A DNA stretch of 64,000 nucleotides from assembly GCA_947455205.1 (NCBI GenBank), contig CANGNF010000006.1:1-64000 (forward strand), written 5' to 3'. The position numbers and the translations under genes are program-made. The number at the start of each line of letters is the position of its first letter. Within the stretch, counting starts at the first letter, position 1. The stretch is from Acetobacteraceae bacterium (GTDB lineage Bacteria > Pseudomonadota > Alphaproteobacteria > Acetobacterales > Acetobacteraceae). The notes beneath the pieces were generated by a model that was not told the DNA's origin, searched no databases, and saw nothing but the letters and a program-made list of their open reading frames with translations. Below are positions 47,457 through 64,000 of the stretch, in pieces.

Positions 47457-50400
47457 ATGGCAGGAAAGGGCAGCGGAGGCCCCCGGGCGAAGCGCGTGGC
47501 CGCGCGGCCGGCACCGGCCGAGGCGCCGCCGGTGGCAGCGGCCGCCGTGCCGACGCCAGCGGGCGCCGTGGCCATGCCACCGCCGGCATCGGCCGCCAAC
47601 GCCAACCTGCCGGCCGCCCCGGCGCCCAGCCTGTACCTGGTGAACCCGCTGCTGGTCGGCCCGTTGCCGGGGTGGGAGGCGCTGTTCGCCCATGTCGCCG
47701 GCCTGGGCTGCAACGCCGTTTTGCTGGCACCGCCGACCCAGCCCGGCCCCACCGGCAACCTGTACCACCTGGGCGACCCGGACCTGCCGCACCCCTGCCT
47801 GGAAGCCGCCAGCCTGACCGCCGCGCTGGCGCAGCTGGCCGAGGCCGCCCGCCGCCACGGCCTGGCGCTGTACCTGGACCTGGTGCTGGACCGCGCCGCC
47901 AGCGCCGGCGGCTTTGCCGCGCGCAACCCCGCCTGGTTCAACCCCTCCGCCGCTGCCGGACCGCCCGACCCGCGCCTGCCGCCCCGAGAGGACGGCACCA
48001 TCACCGCGCGCCTGAAGGACCCCGCCCTGCGGCAGGATTGGCTGCGCCGCGTGCAGGGCTGGGTGCAGGCGGGTGTCGCCGGCTTCCGCTGCCTGCACCC
48101 CCAGGCGGTGCCGCCTGAATTCTGGCGCACGCTGACCGCCGCCCTGCCGGAGACGCGCTTCATCGCCTGGACCCCGGGCCTGGCCGCGGCGGCGCAGCAG
48201 GACCTGGCCGGGCTGGGCTTTGCCGCCTGCTGCAGCAGCCTGGCCTGGTGGGACCTGCGCGGCGAATGGCTGGCCGAGGAAGCCCGCCGCCTGGAAGCGG
48301 TGGCGCCGGCGCTGGCCACGGTGGAGGTGCCCTTCGGCCCGCGCCTGGCCGCCGCCGAGCCAACCCCGCTGCTGGCCGAACGCCATGCCCGCCGCCACCT
48401 GGCCCTGGCGGCCGGCTGCGGCGCCGGGCTGCTGTTGCCCATGGGCTGCGAATACGGCGCGCCGCGCCCGCTGGATGCAACGCGCGACCGCCCCGGCGAC
48501 TGGGCCGCGCTGCAGGCGCATCCGCCGCTGGACCTGCGCGACGCGGTGCGCGCCGCCAATGCCCAACTGGCCCGGCGCGGGCTGGAACGCCTGGCACTGC
48601 AGCCGCTCACCGGCCCTGGCGGCCGGGCCACGGCCTTGCTGGCGTCCCAGCCCGGCCAAGCCAGCGTGGTCGTGGCCAATGCCTCCCTGCGGACCGAGGC
48701 GGTGGTGCCGGTGGCGGCGCTGCTGGCGCAGGCCAGCCAGCCCTTGGCCCGGCTGCTGCCGGCCGAGGGCGCGCCGCTCGGCCCCGGCGCCGAACTTCGA
48801 CTGGCGCCCGGCGAGGTGCTGGTGCTGGGCGCCGAGGCCGCCAGCCCGGTGCGCGCCCCGGCCCAGCCGGAGCCGGGCAAGCGGCACGTCACCGCCGGCG
48901 AGACCGCCATCGCCGCCGCCAACCAGCCGCGCATCGGCGTGGAGGCGGTGACCCCCGCGGTGGATGGCGGCCTGTTCGCGGTGAAGCGCGTGGTCGGCGA
49001 GAGCGTCACCGTGGCCTGCGACCTGGTCTGCGACGGCCACGACAAGCTGGCGGCCATGCTGTGCTGGCGCGCCGCCGATGCCGATGAGTGGGCCGAGGTG
49101 CCGATGCGCCCGCTCGGCAACGACCGCTGGACCGCCAGCTTTCCGCTGCAACGGCTGGGGCGGCACCTGTTCCGCGTGGAGGCCTGGCGCGACGCCTTTG
49201 CCACCTGGCGCGATGAGGTGGAGAAGAAGCACGCCGCCGGCCTGGACCTGACGCTGGAACTGGAGGAGGGGCGCCTGCTGCTGGCCGCCGCCGCCGGCCG
49301 CGCCGGTGGCGCGCTGCAGGAACTGGCCGTGGGCCTGGTCGGCGCCGGCACCGCCGAGCGGCTGCACTGCCTGCTGGCACCCGACACCGCCCGCTTGATG
49401 CACGCCGCCGATGACCGCCCGTTCCGCGCCCGCAGCGCCGAGGTGCCGGTGGAGGCCGAGCGCCGCGCCGCCGCCTTCGCCGCCTGGTACGAGCTGTTTC
49501 CGCGCAACTATGGCGGCTTCCGCGGCGTGGTCGCGGAACTGCCGCACATCCGCGCCATGGGCTTCGACGTGCTGTACTTCCCGCCGATCCACCCGATCGG
49601 CCGCAGCAACCGCAAGGGCCGCAACAACAGCCTGCAGCCGGCGGCGGACGACCCCGGCAGCCCCTACGCCATCGGCAGCGAGCAGGGCGGGCATGACGCG
49701 CTGGAACCCGGCCTGGGCACGCTGGAGGATTTTTCGGCGTTGCGCGAAGCCGCGGCCCAGCATGGGCTGGAATTGGCGATCGACTTTGCCATCCAGTGCA
49801 GCCCCGACCACCCCTGGCTGAAGCAGCACCCGGAGTGGTTCGACTGGCGGCCGGACGGATCGCTGCGTTACGCCGAGAACCCGCCGAAGAAATACCAGGA
49901 CATCGTCAACGTCGATTTCTACCGCGACGGCGCGGTGCCCGGCCTGTGGCTGGCGCTGCGCGACGTGGTGGCGTTCTGGTGCCGCCAGGGCGTCCGCATC
50001 TTCCGCGTGGACAACCCGCACACCAAGCCGCTGCCGTTCTGGCAATGGCTGATTGGCGACATCCGCGCCGAGCACCCCGACGCAATCTTCCTGGCCGAGG
50101 CCTTCACCCGGCCGAAGGTGATGTATCGCCTGGGCAAGCTCGGCTTCACCCAGAGCTACAGCTACTTCACCTGGCGCAACACCAAGGCCGAGATCATCGA
50201 ATACCTCGAGGAGCTGGCCACCCCCGAGGTCGCGGCGGTCTATCGCCCGAACTTCTTCGTCAACACGCCGGACATCAACCCGCCCTTCCTGCAGACCGGC
50301 GGCCGCGCCGCGCACCTGATCCGCGCCGCGCTGGCCGCCACCACCGGCGCGCTGTGGGGCGTGTTCCAGGGCTTCGAGCTGTGCGACGCCACGCCGCTGC

Positions 50401-50824
50401 CGGGGCGCGAGGAATACCTCGACAGCGACAAGTACGAGATCCGCCGTCGTCCGCAGCGCGCCGCTGGCGACATCGTTGACGAAATCCGCCGCCTCAACGC
50501 GATCCGCCGGGCCAATCCGGCGTTGCACCGCCAAACCGGGATCGCCTTCCACAATGCGTTCAATGACCAGGTTCTGTGGTTCCGCCGCGAGGACCAGACC
50601 CGCGACAACGTGCTGCTCATCGGCATCAGCCTCGACCCGTTCCGGCCACAGCAGGCCAGCGTCGAATTGCCGCTGTGGGAATGGGGGCTGCCCGACGGCG
50701 CCAGCCTGGAAGTCGAGGATCTGATGCAGGGCCACCGCTTCACCTGGCACGGCAAGCAGCAGGTGCTGCGCTTCGATGCCGCCATGCCCTTCGGCATCTG
50801 GCGCGTTCGCCCCACGGGTGACGC

Positions 50825-50828
<4 letters not shown>
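47457..50828 (+). CDS. glgE: Alpha-1,4-glucan:maltose-1-phosphate maltosyltransferase with long N-terminal extension
   Basis: C-terminal two thirds: FPRNYGGFRGVVAELPHIRAMGFDVLYFPPIHPIGRSNRKGRNN, GVRIFRVDNPHTKPLPFWQWLI, YFTWRNTKAEIIEYLEEL, FFVNTPDINP. Confidence 0.93.
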
Positions 50829-56177
<5,349 letters not shown>

Positions 56178-56181
<4 letters not shown>

Positions 56182-57992
56182 GCGGCTTCACCCAGGCCAC
56201 CACCTGGGGCGCCACGCTGCTGGCCCCGGGCCGCACCCGCTTCCGCCTGTGGGCACCGGATGCCGAGGCGCCGGCGCTGGAAGTGGAGGGCCGGCCACCC
56301 CAGCCGATGCTGGCGGAGGCCGATGGCTGGTACGCCGCCGAGGCGCCGGTCGGTGCCGGCGCGCGCTACCGCTTCCGCGTCTCGCCCGACCTGCTGGTGC
56401 CGGACCCCGCCTCTCGGCTACAGGCCGGCGGCGTGCACGATGCCTCCGTGGTGGTGGACCCCGCCGCCTACCCCTGGCAGCACCCGGACTGGCAGGGCCG
56501 CCCCTGGCACGAGGTGGTGCTGTACGAGGTGCATGTCGGCGCGCTCGGCGGCTTCGCCGGCGTGCAGGCGCAGCTGCCACGGCTGCGCGATCTCGGCGTC
56601 ACCGCCATCGAGCTGATGCCGATCGGTGCCTTTCCCGGCCAGCGCGGCTGGGGCTACGACGGCGTGCTGCCCTATGCGCCGCACCCGCCCTACGGCACGC
56701 CGGAGGAGCTGAAGGCGCTGGTCGATGCCGCGCATGGGCTCGGCCTGCTGGTCTTCCTGGACGTGGTCTACAACCACTTCGGCCCTGATGGCGCCTACCT
56801 GCACGCCTTCGCCAGGCCGTTCTTCAACGAGGGCATCCACACCCCCTGGGGGGCCGCCATCGACTTCCGCCAGCCGGCGGTGCGCGCCTACTTCGAGGAC
56901 AACGCGCTGCTCTGGCTGAACGAGTACCGCTTCGACGGCCTGCGCTTCGACGCCGTCCACGCCATCGCGGAAGCCGATTGGCTGGACAGCCTGGCCAGCC
57001 GGCTGCGGCGGGAGACGCCGGGCCGCCACATCCACCTGGTGCTGGAGAACGAGCACAACGCCGCCCGCCACCTGATGCCGCGGGGCGACTTCAACGCGCA
57101 GTGGAACGACGACGGCCACAACATCCTGCACCCGCTGCTGACGGGAGAGAAGGAAGGCTACTACGAGGATTTCCACGACCAGGGCGCCACCAAGCTGGCG
57201 ACGATGCTGGCCGAGGGCTTCCTGTTCCAGGGCCAGCACTCCGCGCATCTCGGCGCCCCGCGGGGCGAGCCGAGCGGCCACCTGCCGCCCACCGCCTTCG
57301 TGCTGTTCCTGCAGAACCACGACCAGGTCGGCAACCGCGCCTTCGGTGAACGCCTGGCCGCGCTGGCCCACCCGCAGGCGCTGCACGCCGCCACCGCGCT
57401 GCTGCTGCTCAGCCCGCAGATCCCGTTGCTGTTCATGGGCGAGGAATGGGCGGCGACAGCGCCCTTCCTGTTCTTCACCGATCACAATGCGGAACTGGCC
57501 CCACTGGTGACGGCCGGCCGGCGCCGCGAATTCGCCAAATTCGCCGCCTTCCAGGACCCGGCGCGGCGCGAGACCATCCCGGACCCGAACGACCCCGCCA
57601 CCTTCCAGGCCTCAATCCCCGACCCGGCGGAGGCCGCGGCGCCGCACCATGCCGAGACGCTGGCGCTGCATCGGAGCCTGCTGGCGCTGCGCCACCGGCA
57701 CATCGTGCCGCGCCTGCCCGGGGCGCAGGCACTGGGCGCGCGGGCGGTGGGGGATGACGCGGTGCTGGCCCGCTGGCGCCTGGGCGATGGCGCCACGCTG
57801 ACCATCGCCACCAACCTCGGCCCGCGCCACGCGGCCTGCGCCGCCACTGGCACGCCGCTTTATGAAAGCCTGGCCGGCGCCGCCGCCACCCTGGGCACCG
57901 GCAGCCTGCTGCCGCGTTGCAGCATCGTTCTGCTCGACCCTCCCGGCCAGCCTGGCCCGGCGGACGGGCCGATGATGAAGGGGCCGGGATGA
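56178..57992 (+). CDS. treZ: Malto-oligosyltrehalose trehalohydrolase
   Basis: [76 protein letters not shown]. Confidence 0.95.
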
Positions 57993-60025
57993 CCGAACGC
58001 CAATTGCACGCGCTGGCCGCGGCGGCCGGGGTGCAGCGCCGCTGGGAAGACGTGCGCGGCCAGCAGCAGCAGGTTGCCGACGAAACCCTCGCCGCCGTCC
58101 TTGCCGCCCTGGGCCTGCCGGTGGACAGCGACGCCGCCATGCAGGACGCGGTGGCGCTGCTGGCCGCCGCGGCGCAGCGCCTGCCGCCGCTGCTGACCAT
58201 GACCTGCGGGCCGGATGGGCTGGCGGTGCCCGGCAGCCAGCCCGGCGACCGCTACCGCCTGGTGCTGGAGGAAGGCGAGCAGCGCGAGGGCCGCCTGGAA
58301 CAGGGCTGGGGCGGCGAGGCGCGGCTGCCCGCCCTGACCACCCCCGGCTACCACCGGCTGGAGGTGGGTGGCGCGCATTGCCAGGTGGCGGCGGCGCCGT
58401 CGCGCTGCTTCAGCCTGCTGGAAGCCGGCGCCACCCGGCATGACGCCGCCGCCCCCTGGGCCTTGGCCGCGCAGCTCTATGGCCTCAGGCGCCAGGGCGA
58501 CCTCGGCATCGGCGATTTCGGCGGCGTGGCGCAGCTGGCGCGCAGCGCGGCCCGGCTCGGCGCCGGCGCGCTGGCGCTCAGCCCGGTGCACGCGCAGTTC
58601 AGCGCCGACCCGACCAAGTACGGCCCCTACGCGCCCTCCACCCGGCTGCTGCTGAACGTGCTGCACGCCGACCCCGCGGCCGCGCTGGGCCCGCAGGCGG
58701 TGCCGGCGAATGACGAGGCCGCCTTCATCGACTGGCCCGCCGCCGCCGCGCGCAAGCTGGCCAGGCTGCGGGCGCTCTACGACCAGGCGCAGGACCACCC
58801 GGGCTTCGTCGCCTTCCGCGACCAGGCCGGCCCGGCGCTGGAGGAACACGCCCGGTTCGAGGCGCTGCACGCGCACCTGTACGGCGGCGATGCCGCGCTG
58901 TGGCACTGGCGCGACTGGCCGGCGGAATACCGCACGCCGCAGGCCGTGGGCGTGCAGCGCTTCGTCCGCGACCACGCCGGGGAGGTTGCCTTCCACGCCT
59001 TCTGCCAGTGGCTGGCCGATGCCTCCCTGGCGGAGGCGCAGCGCGTCGCGCGGCAGTCCGGCATGAGCATCGGGCTGATCGCCGACCTGGCCGTGGGCAC
59101 CGATGGCGGCGGCAGCCATGCCTGGAGCCGCCAGGACGAGGTCATCAGCGGCTTCAGCGTCGGCGCCCCGCCCGATATCTTCTCGCCGCTTGGCCAGGAC
59201 TGGGGGCTGACAGCCTTCTCGCCGCTGCAGATGCGCGCCGGCGGCTTCCGCGCCTTCCAGGAGCTGCTGCGCGCCACCATGCGCCACGCCGGCGGCATGC
59301 GGCTGGACCACGCCATGGGGCTGCAACGGCTGTGGGTGGTGCCCACCGGCATGGGCCCGGCCGAGGGCGCCTATCTGGGCTACCCCGTGCAGGACCTGCT
59401 GCGCCTGCTGGCGCTGGAATCGCACCGCCACCGCTGCATCGTCATCGGCGAGGACCTGGGGACCCTGCCGGAAGGCTTCCACCAGCGCATGGCGCAGGCC
59501 GGCATCCTCGGCATGCGCGTGCTGTGGTTCGAGCAGGACAAGGAGGGCGGCTTCCGCCCGCCGCGCGACTGGCCGGTGGAAGCCGCGGCCATGACCACGA
59601 CCCACGACCTGCCCACCGTCGCCGGCTGGTGGCGCGGCCGCGACATCGAATGGCGGGAGAAGCTGGGCCGCTTCCCCTCGCATGAGGCCGCGCAGCAGGA
59701 ACAGGCGCAGCGCCAGCAGGACCGCACCGCGCTGTGGGACGCCATGCGGGAAAGCCGCGCCGCCGAGGGCCCGCCGCCGAACGACCCGCAGCCGGTGGTG
59801 GATGCCGCGCTGGTGCATGTCGCCAGCGCCCGCTGCTCGCTGGCGATCCTGCCGCTGGAGGATGCCCTGGGCCTGGACGAGCAACCCAACATGCCCGGCA
59901 CCGTGGAAGGCCACCCCAACTGGCAGCGCCGCCTGCCGGGCCAGGCGGCGGACCTGCTGCACGACCCCGCGGTTGCGCGCCGCCTGGGCAGCTTCGCCCG
60001 CGCCCGGCCGAGGCGCGCCTCGTGA
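57989..60025 (+). CDS. malQ: 4-alpha-glucanotransferase
   Basis: LSPVHAQFSADPTKYGPYAPSTRLLLNVLH, GGMRLDHAMGLQRLWVVPTG, IVIGEDLGTLPEGF; start ATG 57989. Confidence 0.94.
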   Translation: MTERQLHALAAAAGVQRRWEDVRGQQQQVADETLAAVLAALGLPVDSDAAMQDAVALLAAAAQRLPPLLTMTCGPDGLAVPGSQPGDRYRLVLEEGEQREGRLEQGWGGEARLPALTTPGYHRLEVGGAHCQVAAAPSRCFSLLEAGATRHDAAAPWALAAQLYGLRRQGDLGIGDFGGVAQLARSAARLGAGALALSPVHAQFSADPTKYGPYAPSTRLLLNVLHADPAAALGPQAVPANDEAAFIDWPAAAARKLARLRALYDQAQDHPGFVAFRDQAGPALEEHARFEALHAHLYGGDAALWHWRDWPAEYRTPQAVGVQRFVRDHAGEVAFHAFCQWLADASLAEAQRVARQSGMSIGLIADLAVGTDGGGSHAWSRQDEVISGFSVGAPPDIFSPLGQDWGLTAFSPLQMRAGGFRAFQELLRATMRHAGGMRLDHAMGLQRLWVVPTGMGPAEGAYLGYPVQDLLRLLALESHRHRCIVIGEDLGTLPEGFHQRMAQAGILGMRVLWFEQDKEGGFRPPRDWPVEAAAMTTTHDLPTVAGWWRGRDIEWREKLGRFPSHEAAQQEQAQRQQDRTALWDAMRESRAAEGPPPNDPQPVVDAALVHVASARCSLAILPLEDALGLDEQPNMPGTVEGHPNWQRRLPGQAADLLHDPAVARRLGSFARARPRRAS

Positions 60026-62775
60026 GCCCGCCCCGCGCCACCTGCCGGCTGCAATTCCACGCCGGCTTCACCCTCGACGACGCCGCGGCGGTGGTGCCCT
60101 ACCTGGCCCGCCTCGGCATCAGCCACCTCTACGCCTCGCCGATCCTGAAGGCCCGCCCCGGCTCCACCCATGGCTACGACATCGTCGACCACAACGAGAT
60201 CAACCCCGAACTGGGCGGGATGCCCGCGCTGCGCCGGCTCAGCGATGCGCTGAAGCAGGCCGGGCTTGGCCTCATCCTGGATATCGTGCCCAACCACATG
60301 GGCGTCGGCGGCGCCGACAACGCCTGGTGGCTGGACGTGCTGGAATGGGGCCGGCAGTCCCGCTACGCCGGCTTCTTCGACATCGACTGGGAGCCACCGG
60401 ACCGCAGCCTGCACAACCGGCTGCTGGCCCCCTTCCTGGGTGCGCCGTATGGCGAGGCGCTGGCCAGCGGCGACCTGACGCTGCAATTCGAGGCCGCGAC
60501 CGGCAAGCTGCACGCGCAGTACTTCGAGCATCGCTTTCCGATCTCGCCGCAGTTCTACGGGACCGTGCTGCGCGCCGCGGAATCGCAACCGCTGGAGCCG
60601 CTCATCATCGGCTTCGGCCAGGTGATGCTGGCGCAGCGCGACCGCACCGCCGCCCGCACCGCCGCCGAGGACGCCCAGCGCAGCCTGGCCGGCTTCGCCG
60701 CCACGCCGGAAGGCGAGGCCGCCATCGCCGCCGCGCTCGCCGCCTTCTCCCCCGCCACGGCGGAGGGTCGCGACCGGCTGCACCGCCTGCTGGAACGGCA
60801 GCACTACAAGCTGGTCTGGTGGCGCGCGGCGGCCGACGAGATCAACTGGCGCCGCTTCTTCGACATCACCTCCCTGGCCGGCCTGCGGGTGGAGGAACCC
60901 GAGGTCTTCGACGCCACCCACGCGCTGGTGGAACAGCTCTACGCCGAGGGCACCATCGACGGTGTGCGGGTGGACCACGTGGACGGCCTGGCCGACCCGC
61001 GCGCCTATTGCCGCAAGCTGCGCCGCCGGCTGGAGGTGGCCCGCCCGGGCAGCGAGCCGATCGTCTGGATCGAGAAGATCCTGGCGCCGTTCGAGCCGCT
61101 GCACACCGATTGGCTGGTGGATGGCTCCACCGGCTACGACTTCATGGACGAAGCCGCCGGCGTGCTGCACGACCCCGCCGGCGAGGCCCCGCTTACCGAG
61201 CTTTGGGTGGACGCCACCGGTCGCGCCGGCCGGTTCGAGGACGAGGCGCGCGAGGCCCGCCGCCAGATCCTGCGCGACAACCTGGCCAGCGAGCTGAACG
61301 CCACCGCCGCCGCGCTGAAGCGCGTGGCCAACCGCGACCTGGTGACGCGCGACTTCACCCTTACCGCGCTGCGCCGTGCCCTGGCGGAGGTGCTGGCCCA
61401 CTTCCCGGTGTATCGGCTGTATGTCGGCCCCGGCGGCCGCAGCGCCGAGGACAAGCGCCTGCTGGACTGGGCGCTGGCCGGGGCGCGCCGCACGGTACGT
61501 GCCACCGAGCGTCCTCTGCTGGACCTGCTGGATGGCTGGCTGGGCGGCGACCCGCCGCGCAGCATGGCGCCGATGCTGCGGCGGGAGCGCCTGGCCGCCG
61601 CCGTCCGCTTCCAGCAGCTCTCGGCGCCGGTGGCGGCCAAGAGCGTGGAGGACACCGCCTTCTACCGCTACGGCCGCCTGCTGAGCCGCAACGAGGTCGG
61701 CAGCGACCCCGCGCATTTCCACCTGAGCTGCGCCGGCTTCCACGCTGCCGCTCGCGCCCGTGGCCGCGACTTCCCCGGCGCCCTGCTGGCCACCGCCACG
61801 CACGACCACAAGCGCGGCGAGGATGCCCGCGCCCGCCTGGCCGTGCTGTCCGAGGTGCCGGCCGAATGGGGCGCCGCCCTGGCCCGCTGGGTCCGCCTCA
61901 ACGCGAGCCTAAAGAAGGAGGTGGACGGCACCCCCGCCCCCGACGCCGCCGACGAGGTCATGCTGTACCAGTCCCTGCTGGGCGCCTGGCCGCTGGGCGA
62001 GGACACTGCCGGGCTGGAGGAGCGCGTTGCCGCCTGGCAGGAAAAGGCGGTGCGCGAGGCCAAGCGCCGCAGCGAATGGGCGGTGCCGAACCAGCCCTAT
62101 GAACAGGCCTGCCGCGAGTTCCTCGGCGCCATGCTGGCACCGGACCGCGCCAGCCACCTGCGCGAGGAAATGGCCGCCTTCGCGCATCGGCTGGCCCCGG
62201 CCGGGGCGGTGAACAGCTTGGCCCAGCTGCTGCTGCGCTGCACCGCGCCGGGCGTGCCGGACCTCTACCAGGGCACCGAGTTCTGGGACTACTCCCTGGT
62301 GGACCCCGACAACCGGCGCCCGGTGGACTGGCCCGCCCGCGCCGCCGCGCTGGATGGCGCGGAGCCCACGGCGCTGCTGCCACACTGGCGCGACGGGCGC
62401 GTCAAGCAGGCGCTGCTGGCCCGGCTGCTGGCCCGGCGCGCGGCCAACCCGGCGCTGTTCGCCGCCGGGGAATACCTGCCCCTGGTCGCCGAAGGCCCCG
62501 CCGCCCAGCACGTTCTGGCCTTCGCCCGCCGGCAACGCGGCCAAGTGGTGGTCGCCGTCGCCACCCGGCTGGCCGCTGGCCTGCTGGGGGAGGGCACGCT
62601 GCCGCATGTTCCGCCTGCGGCATGGCAGGGAACCACGCTCCCGCTGCCGCGTGTTGGCAAGGCACGCAGCTGGCTGGACGCGCTGGGCGGCGGCAGGCTT
62701 TCCGCCGAAGGCGATCGCCTGCCGCTCGGCGACATCCTCTCCCGGCTGCCGGTGGCATTGCTGGAGGTGACATGA
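60022..62775 (+). CDS. treY: Malto-oligosyltrehalose synthase
   Basis: ATCRLQFHAGFTLDDAAAVVPYLARLGISHLYASPILKARPGSTHGYDIVDHNEINPELGG, IDGVRVDHVDGLADP, VEDTAFYRYGRLLSRNEVG; GTG start overlapping the malQ stop. Confidence 0.95.
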   Translation: MSPPRATCRLQFHAGFTLDDAAAVVPYLARLGISHLYASPILKARPGSTHGYDIVDHNEINPELGGMPALRRLSDALKQAGLGLILDIVPNHMGVGGADNAWWLDVLEWGRQSRYAGFFDIDWEPPDRSLHNRLLAPFLGAPYGEALASGDLTLQFEAATGKLHAQYFEHRFPISPQFYGTVLRAAESQPLEPLIIGFGQVMLAQRDRTAARTAAEDAQRSLAGFAATPEGEAAIAAALAAFSPATAEGRDRLHRLLERQHYKLVWWRAAADEINWRRFFDITSLAGLRVEEPEVFDATHALVEQLYAEGTIDGVRVDHVDGLADPRAYCRKLRRRLEVARPGSEPIVWIEKILAPFEPLHTDWLVDGSTGYDFMDEAAGVLHDPAGEAPLTELWVDATGRAGRFEDEAREARRQILRDNLASELNATAAALKRVANRDLVTRDFTLTALRRALAEVLAHFPVYRLYVGPGGRSAEDKRLLDWALAGARRTVRATERPLLDLLDGWLGGDPPRSMAPMLRRERLAAAVRFQQLSAPVAAKSVEDTAFYRYGRLLSRNEVGSDPAHFHLSCAGFHAAARARGRDFPGALLATATHDHKRGEDARARLAVLSEVPAEWGAALARWVRLNASLKKEVDGTPAPDAADEVMLYQSLLGAWPLGEDTAGLEERVAAWQEKAVREAKRRSEWAVPNQPYEQACREFLGAMLAPDRASHLREEMAAFAHRLAPAGAVNSLAQLLLRCTAPGVPDLYQGTEFWDYSLVDPDNRRPVDWPARAAALDGAEPTALLPHWRDGRVKQALLARLLARRAANPALFAAGEYLPLVAEGPAAQHVLAFARRQRGQVVVAVATRLAAGLLGEGTLPHVPPAAWQGTTLPLPRVGKARSWLDALGGGRLSAEGDRLPLGDILSRLPVALLEVT

Positions 62776-64000
62776 GCCGGATCGTCGTCGTCTCCAACCG
62801 GGTGCCCGCGCCAGCCGGCAATGCCGGGCAGGCGGGCGGCCTGGCGGTGGCGTTGCTGGGGCTGATGCGCCGGCGCGGCGGCCTCTGGTTCGGCTGGTCC
62901 GGCGCGGTCAGCCAGGCGACGGAGCCCAGCTTCACCCAGCGCGGCGCGGTCGGCTATGCCACGCTGGACCTGTCGGAGGCCGAGCATCGCGGCTTCTACA
63001 CCGGCTACGCCAATGGCGTGCTGTGGCCCTCGCTGCACGGCCTGTCGCACCTGATGCACTTCCGCCGGCCGGACCTGGAGAGCTACCGCCAGGTCAACCG
63101 CCGCTTCGCCGACCGGCTGGTGCCGCTGCTGAAGCCCGAGGACCTGATCTGGATCCACGACTACCACCTGCTGCCGCTGCCCGGCGCGCTGCGGGAGAGG
63201 GGCGTCGGCCTGCCCACCGGCTTCTTCCTGCACGTGCCCTTCCCGGCGCCGGAGGCAGCTTCCGTCGCGCCGGGCATCCGCGGCCTGCTGACGGATATGA
63301 TGGCGGCGGACCTGCTGGGCTTCCAGACCACGGCGGACCGCGACAACTTCGCCGCCTCGGCCGCCGCCTTCACCCCGGCGCGGCGGCATGACGACAACCA
63401 CCTGACCCTGGGCGGCCGTCAGGTGCGGCTGGGCGTCTTCGCCGCCGAGATCAGCGCCCGCGACTTTGCCGCCACCGCCGCCACCCAGGCGCAGGCCGAG
63501 CCGGCCCGCTTGCTGGCCCGCAGCCTGCCTGGCCAGGCGCTGCTGTTGGGGGTGGACCGGCTGGACCCGACCAAGGGCATTCCGGAGCGGCTGGAAGCCT
63601 TCGGCCGCGTGCTGGCCCGCCGCCCCGGCCGCGACCTGGCCTTCCTGCAGATCGCCGCGCCCTCGCGTGAGGATGTCGCCGCCTACCGCGACCTGCGGCA
63701 GGAGCTGGACACCGCCGGTGGCGCGCTGAACAGCGAGTTCGGCGAGCCGGACTGGACCCCGCTGCGCCTGGTTGCCCGCCCGCAGGCGCGCGACACGGTG
63801 GCCGGCTTCATGCGCCTGGCGCGCGTGGGCCTGGTGACGCCGCTGCGCGACGGCATGAACCTGGTGGCCAAGGAATACGTTGCGGCGCAGGACCCGGCCA
63901 ACCCCGGCGTGCTGGTGCTGTCCCGCTTCGCCGGCGCCGCCGCGCAGCTGAGCGATGCCCTGCTGGTCAACCCGCACGACGTGGAAGCCATGGCCGAGGC
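62772..64000 (+). CDS. otsA: Alpha,alpha-trehalose-phosphate synthase (partial, runs off the right edge)
   Basis: Translation from ATG 62772: MSRIVVVSNRVPAP..., DLIWIHDYHLLPLPGALRERGVGLPTGFFLHVPFP, LLGVDRLDPTKGIPERLEAF, VGLVTPLRDGMNLVAKEYVAAQ; no stop before the window end. Confidence 0.95.
   Translation, partial: MSRIVVVSNRVPAPAGNAGQAGGLAVALLGLMRRRGGLWFGWSGAVSQATEPSFTQRGAVGYATLDLSEAEHRGFYTGYANGVLWPSLHGLSHLMHFRRPDLESYRQVNRRFADRLVPLLKPEDLIWIHDYHLLPLPGALRERGVGLPTGFFLHVPFPAPEAASVAPGIRGLLTDMMAADLLGFQTTADRDNFAASAAAFTPARRHDDNHLTLGGRQVRLGVFAAEISARDFAATAATQAQAEPARLLARSLPGQALLLGVDRLDPTKGIPERLEAFGRVLARRPGRDLAFLQIAAPSREDVAAYRDLRQELDTAGGALNSEFGEPDWTPLRLVARPQARDTVAGFMRLARVGLVTPLRDGMNLVAKEYVAAQDPANPGVLVLSRFAGAAAQLSDALLVNPHDVEAMAE

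Overview
High-GC alphaproteobacterial chromosome segment. Acetobacteraceae/Roseomonas-like is my inference from the gene repertoire, not a database result. Left to right it holds: (1) a partial secreted protein, a VWA-like protein, a DnaJ-like protein and a galU-ugd-phosphohexomutase sugar-nucleotide set; (2) a catabolic accessory region of about 37 kb with seven orphan Bug/TctC-type solute receptors, three TauD/TfdA-like dioxygenases, an LLM flavin monooxygenase, a DSD1-like PLP enzyme, a fluoroacetate-dehalogenase-like hydrolase, an AHL-lactonase-like MBL protein, a lone molybdenum hydroxylase large subunit and a TPP enzyme; (3) within that region, an FNR/FixK-type regulator, an isolated four-gene phage tail-fibre/tailspike cassette, a polyamine-type ABC transporter and a tandem pair of 400-aa aminotransferases; (4) hemN plus a cupin/AtzE-like amidase/AtzG-like (DUF4089) operon; (5) a seven-gene translationally coupled operon glgE - treS/maltokinase - glgB - treZ - malQ - treY - otsA(partial). 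The strongest observations are the trehalose/alpha-glucan super-operon with its degenerate N-terminal GH13-like domain on GlgE, near-identical FNR/FixK boxes upstream of the fnr-like gene and of hemN, the orphan tailspike cassette, and the dehalogenase/receptor overlap. No tRNA, rRNA, CRISPR array, transposase or integrase was recognised.
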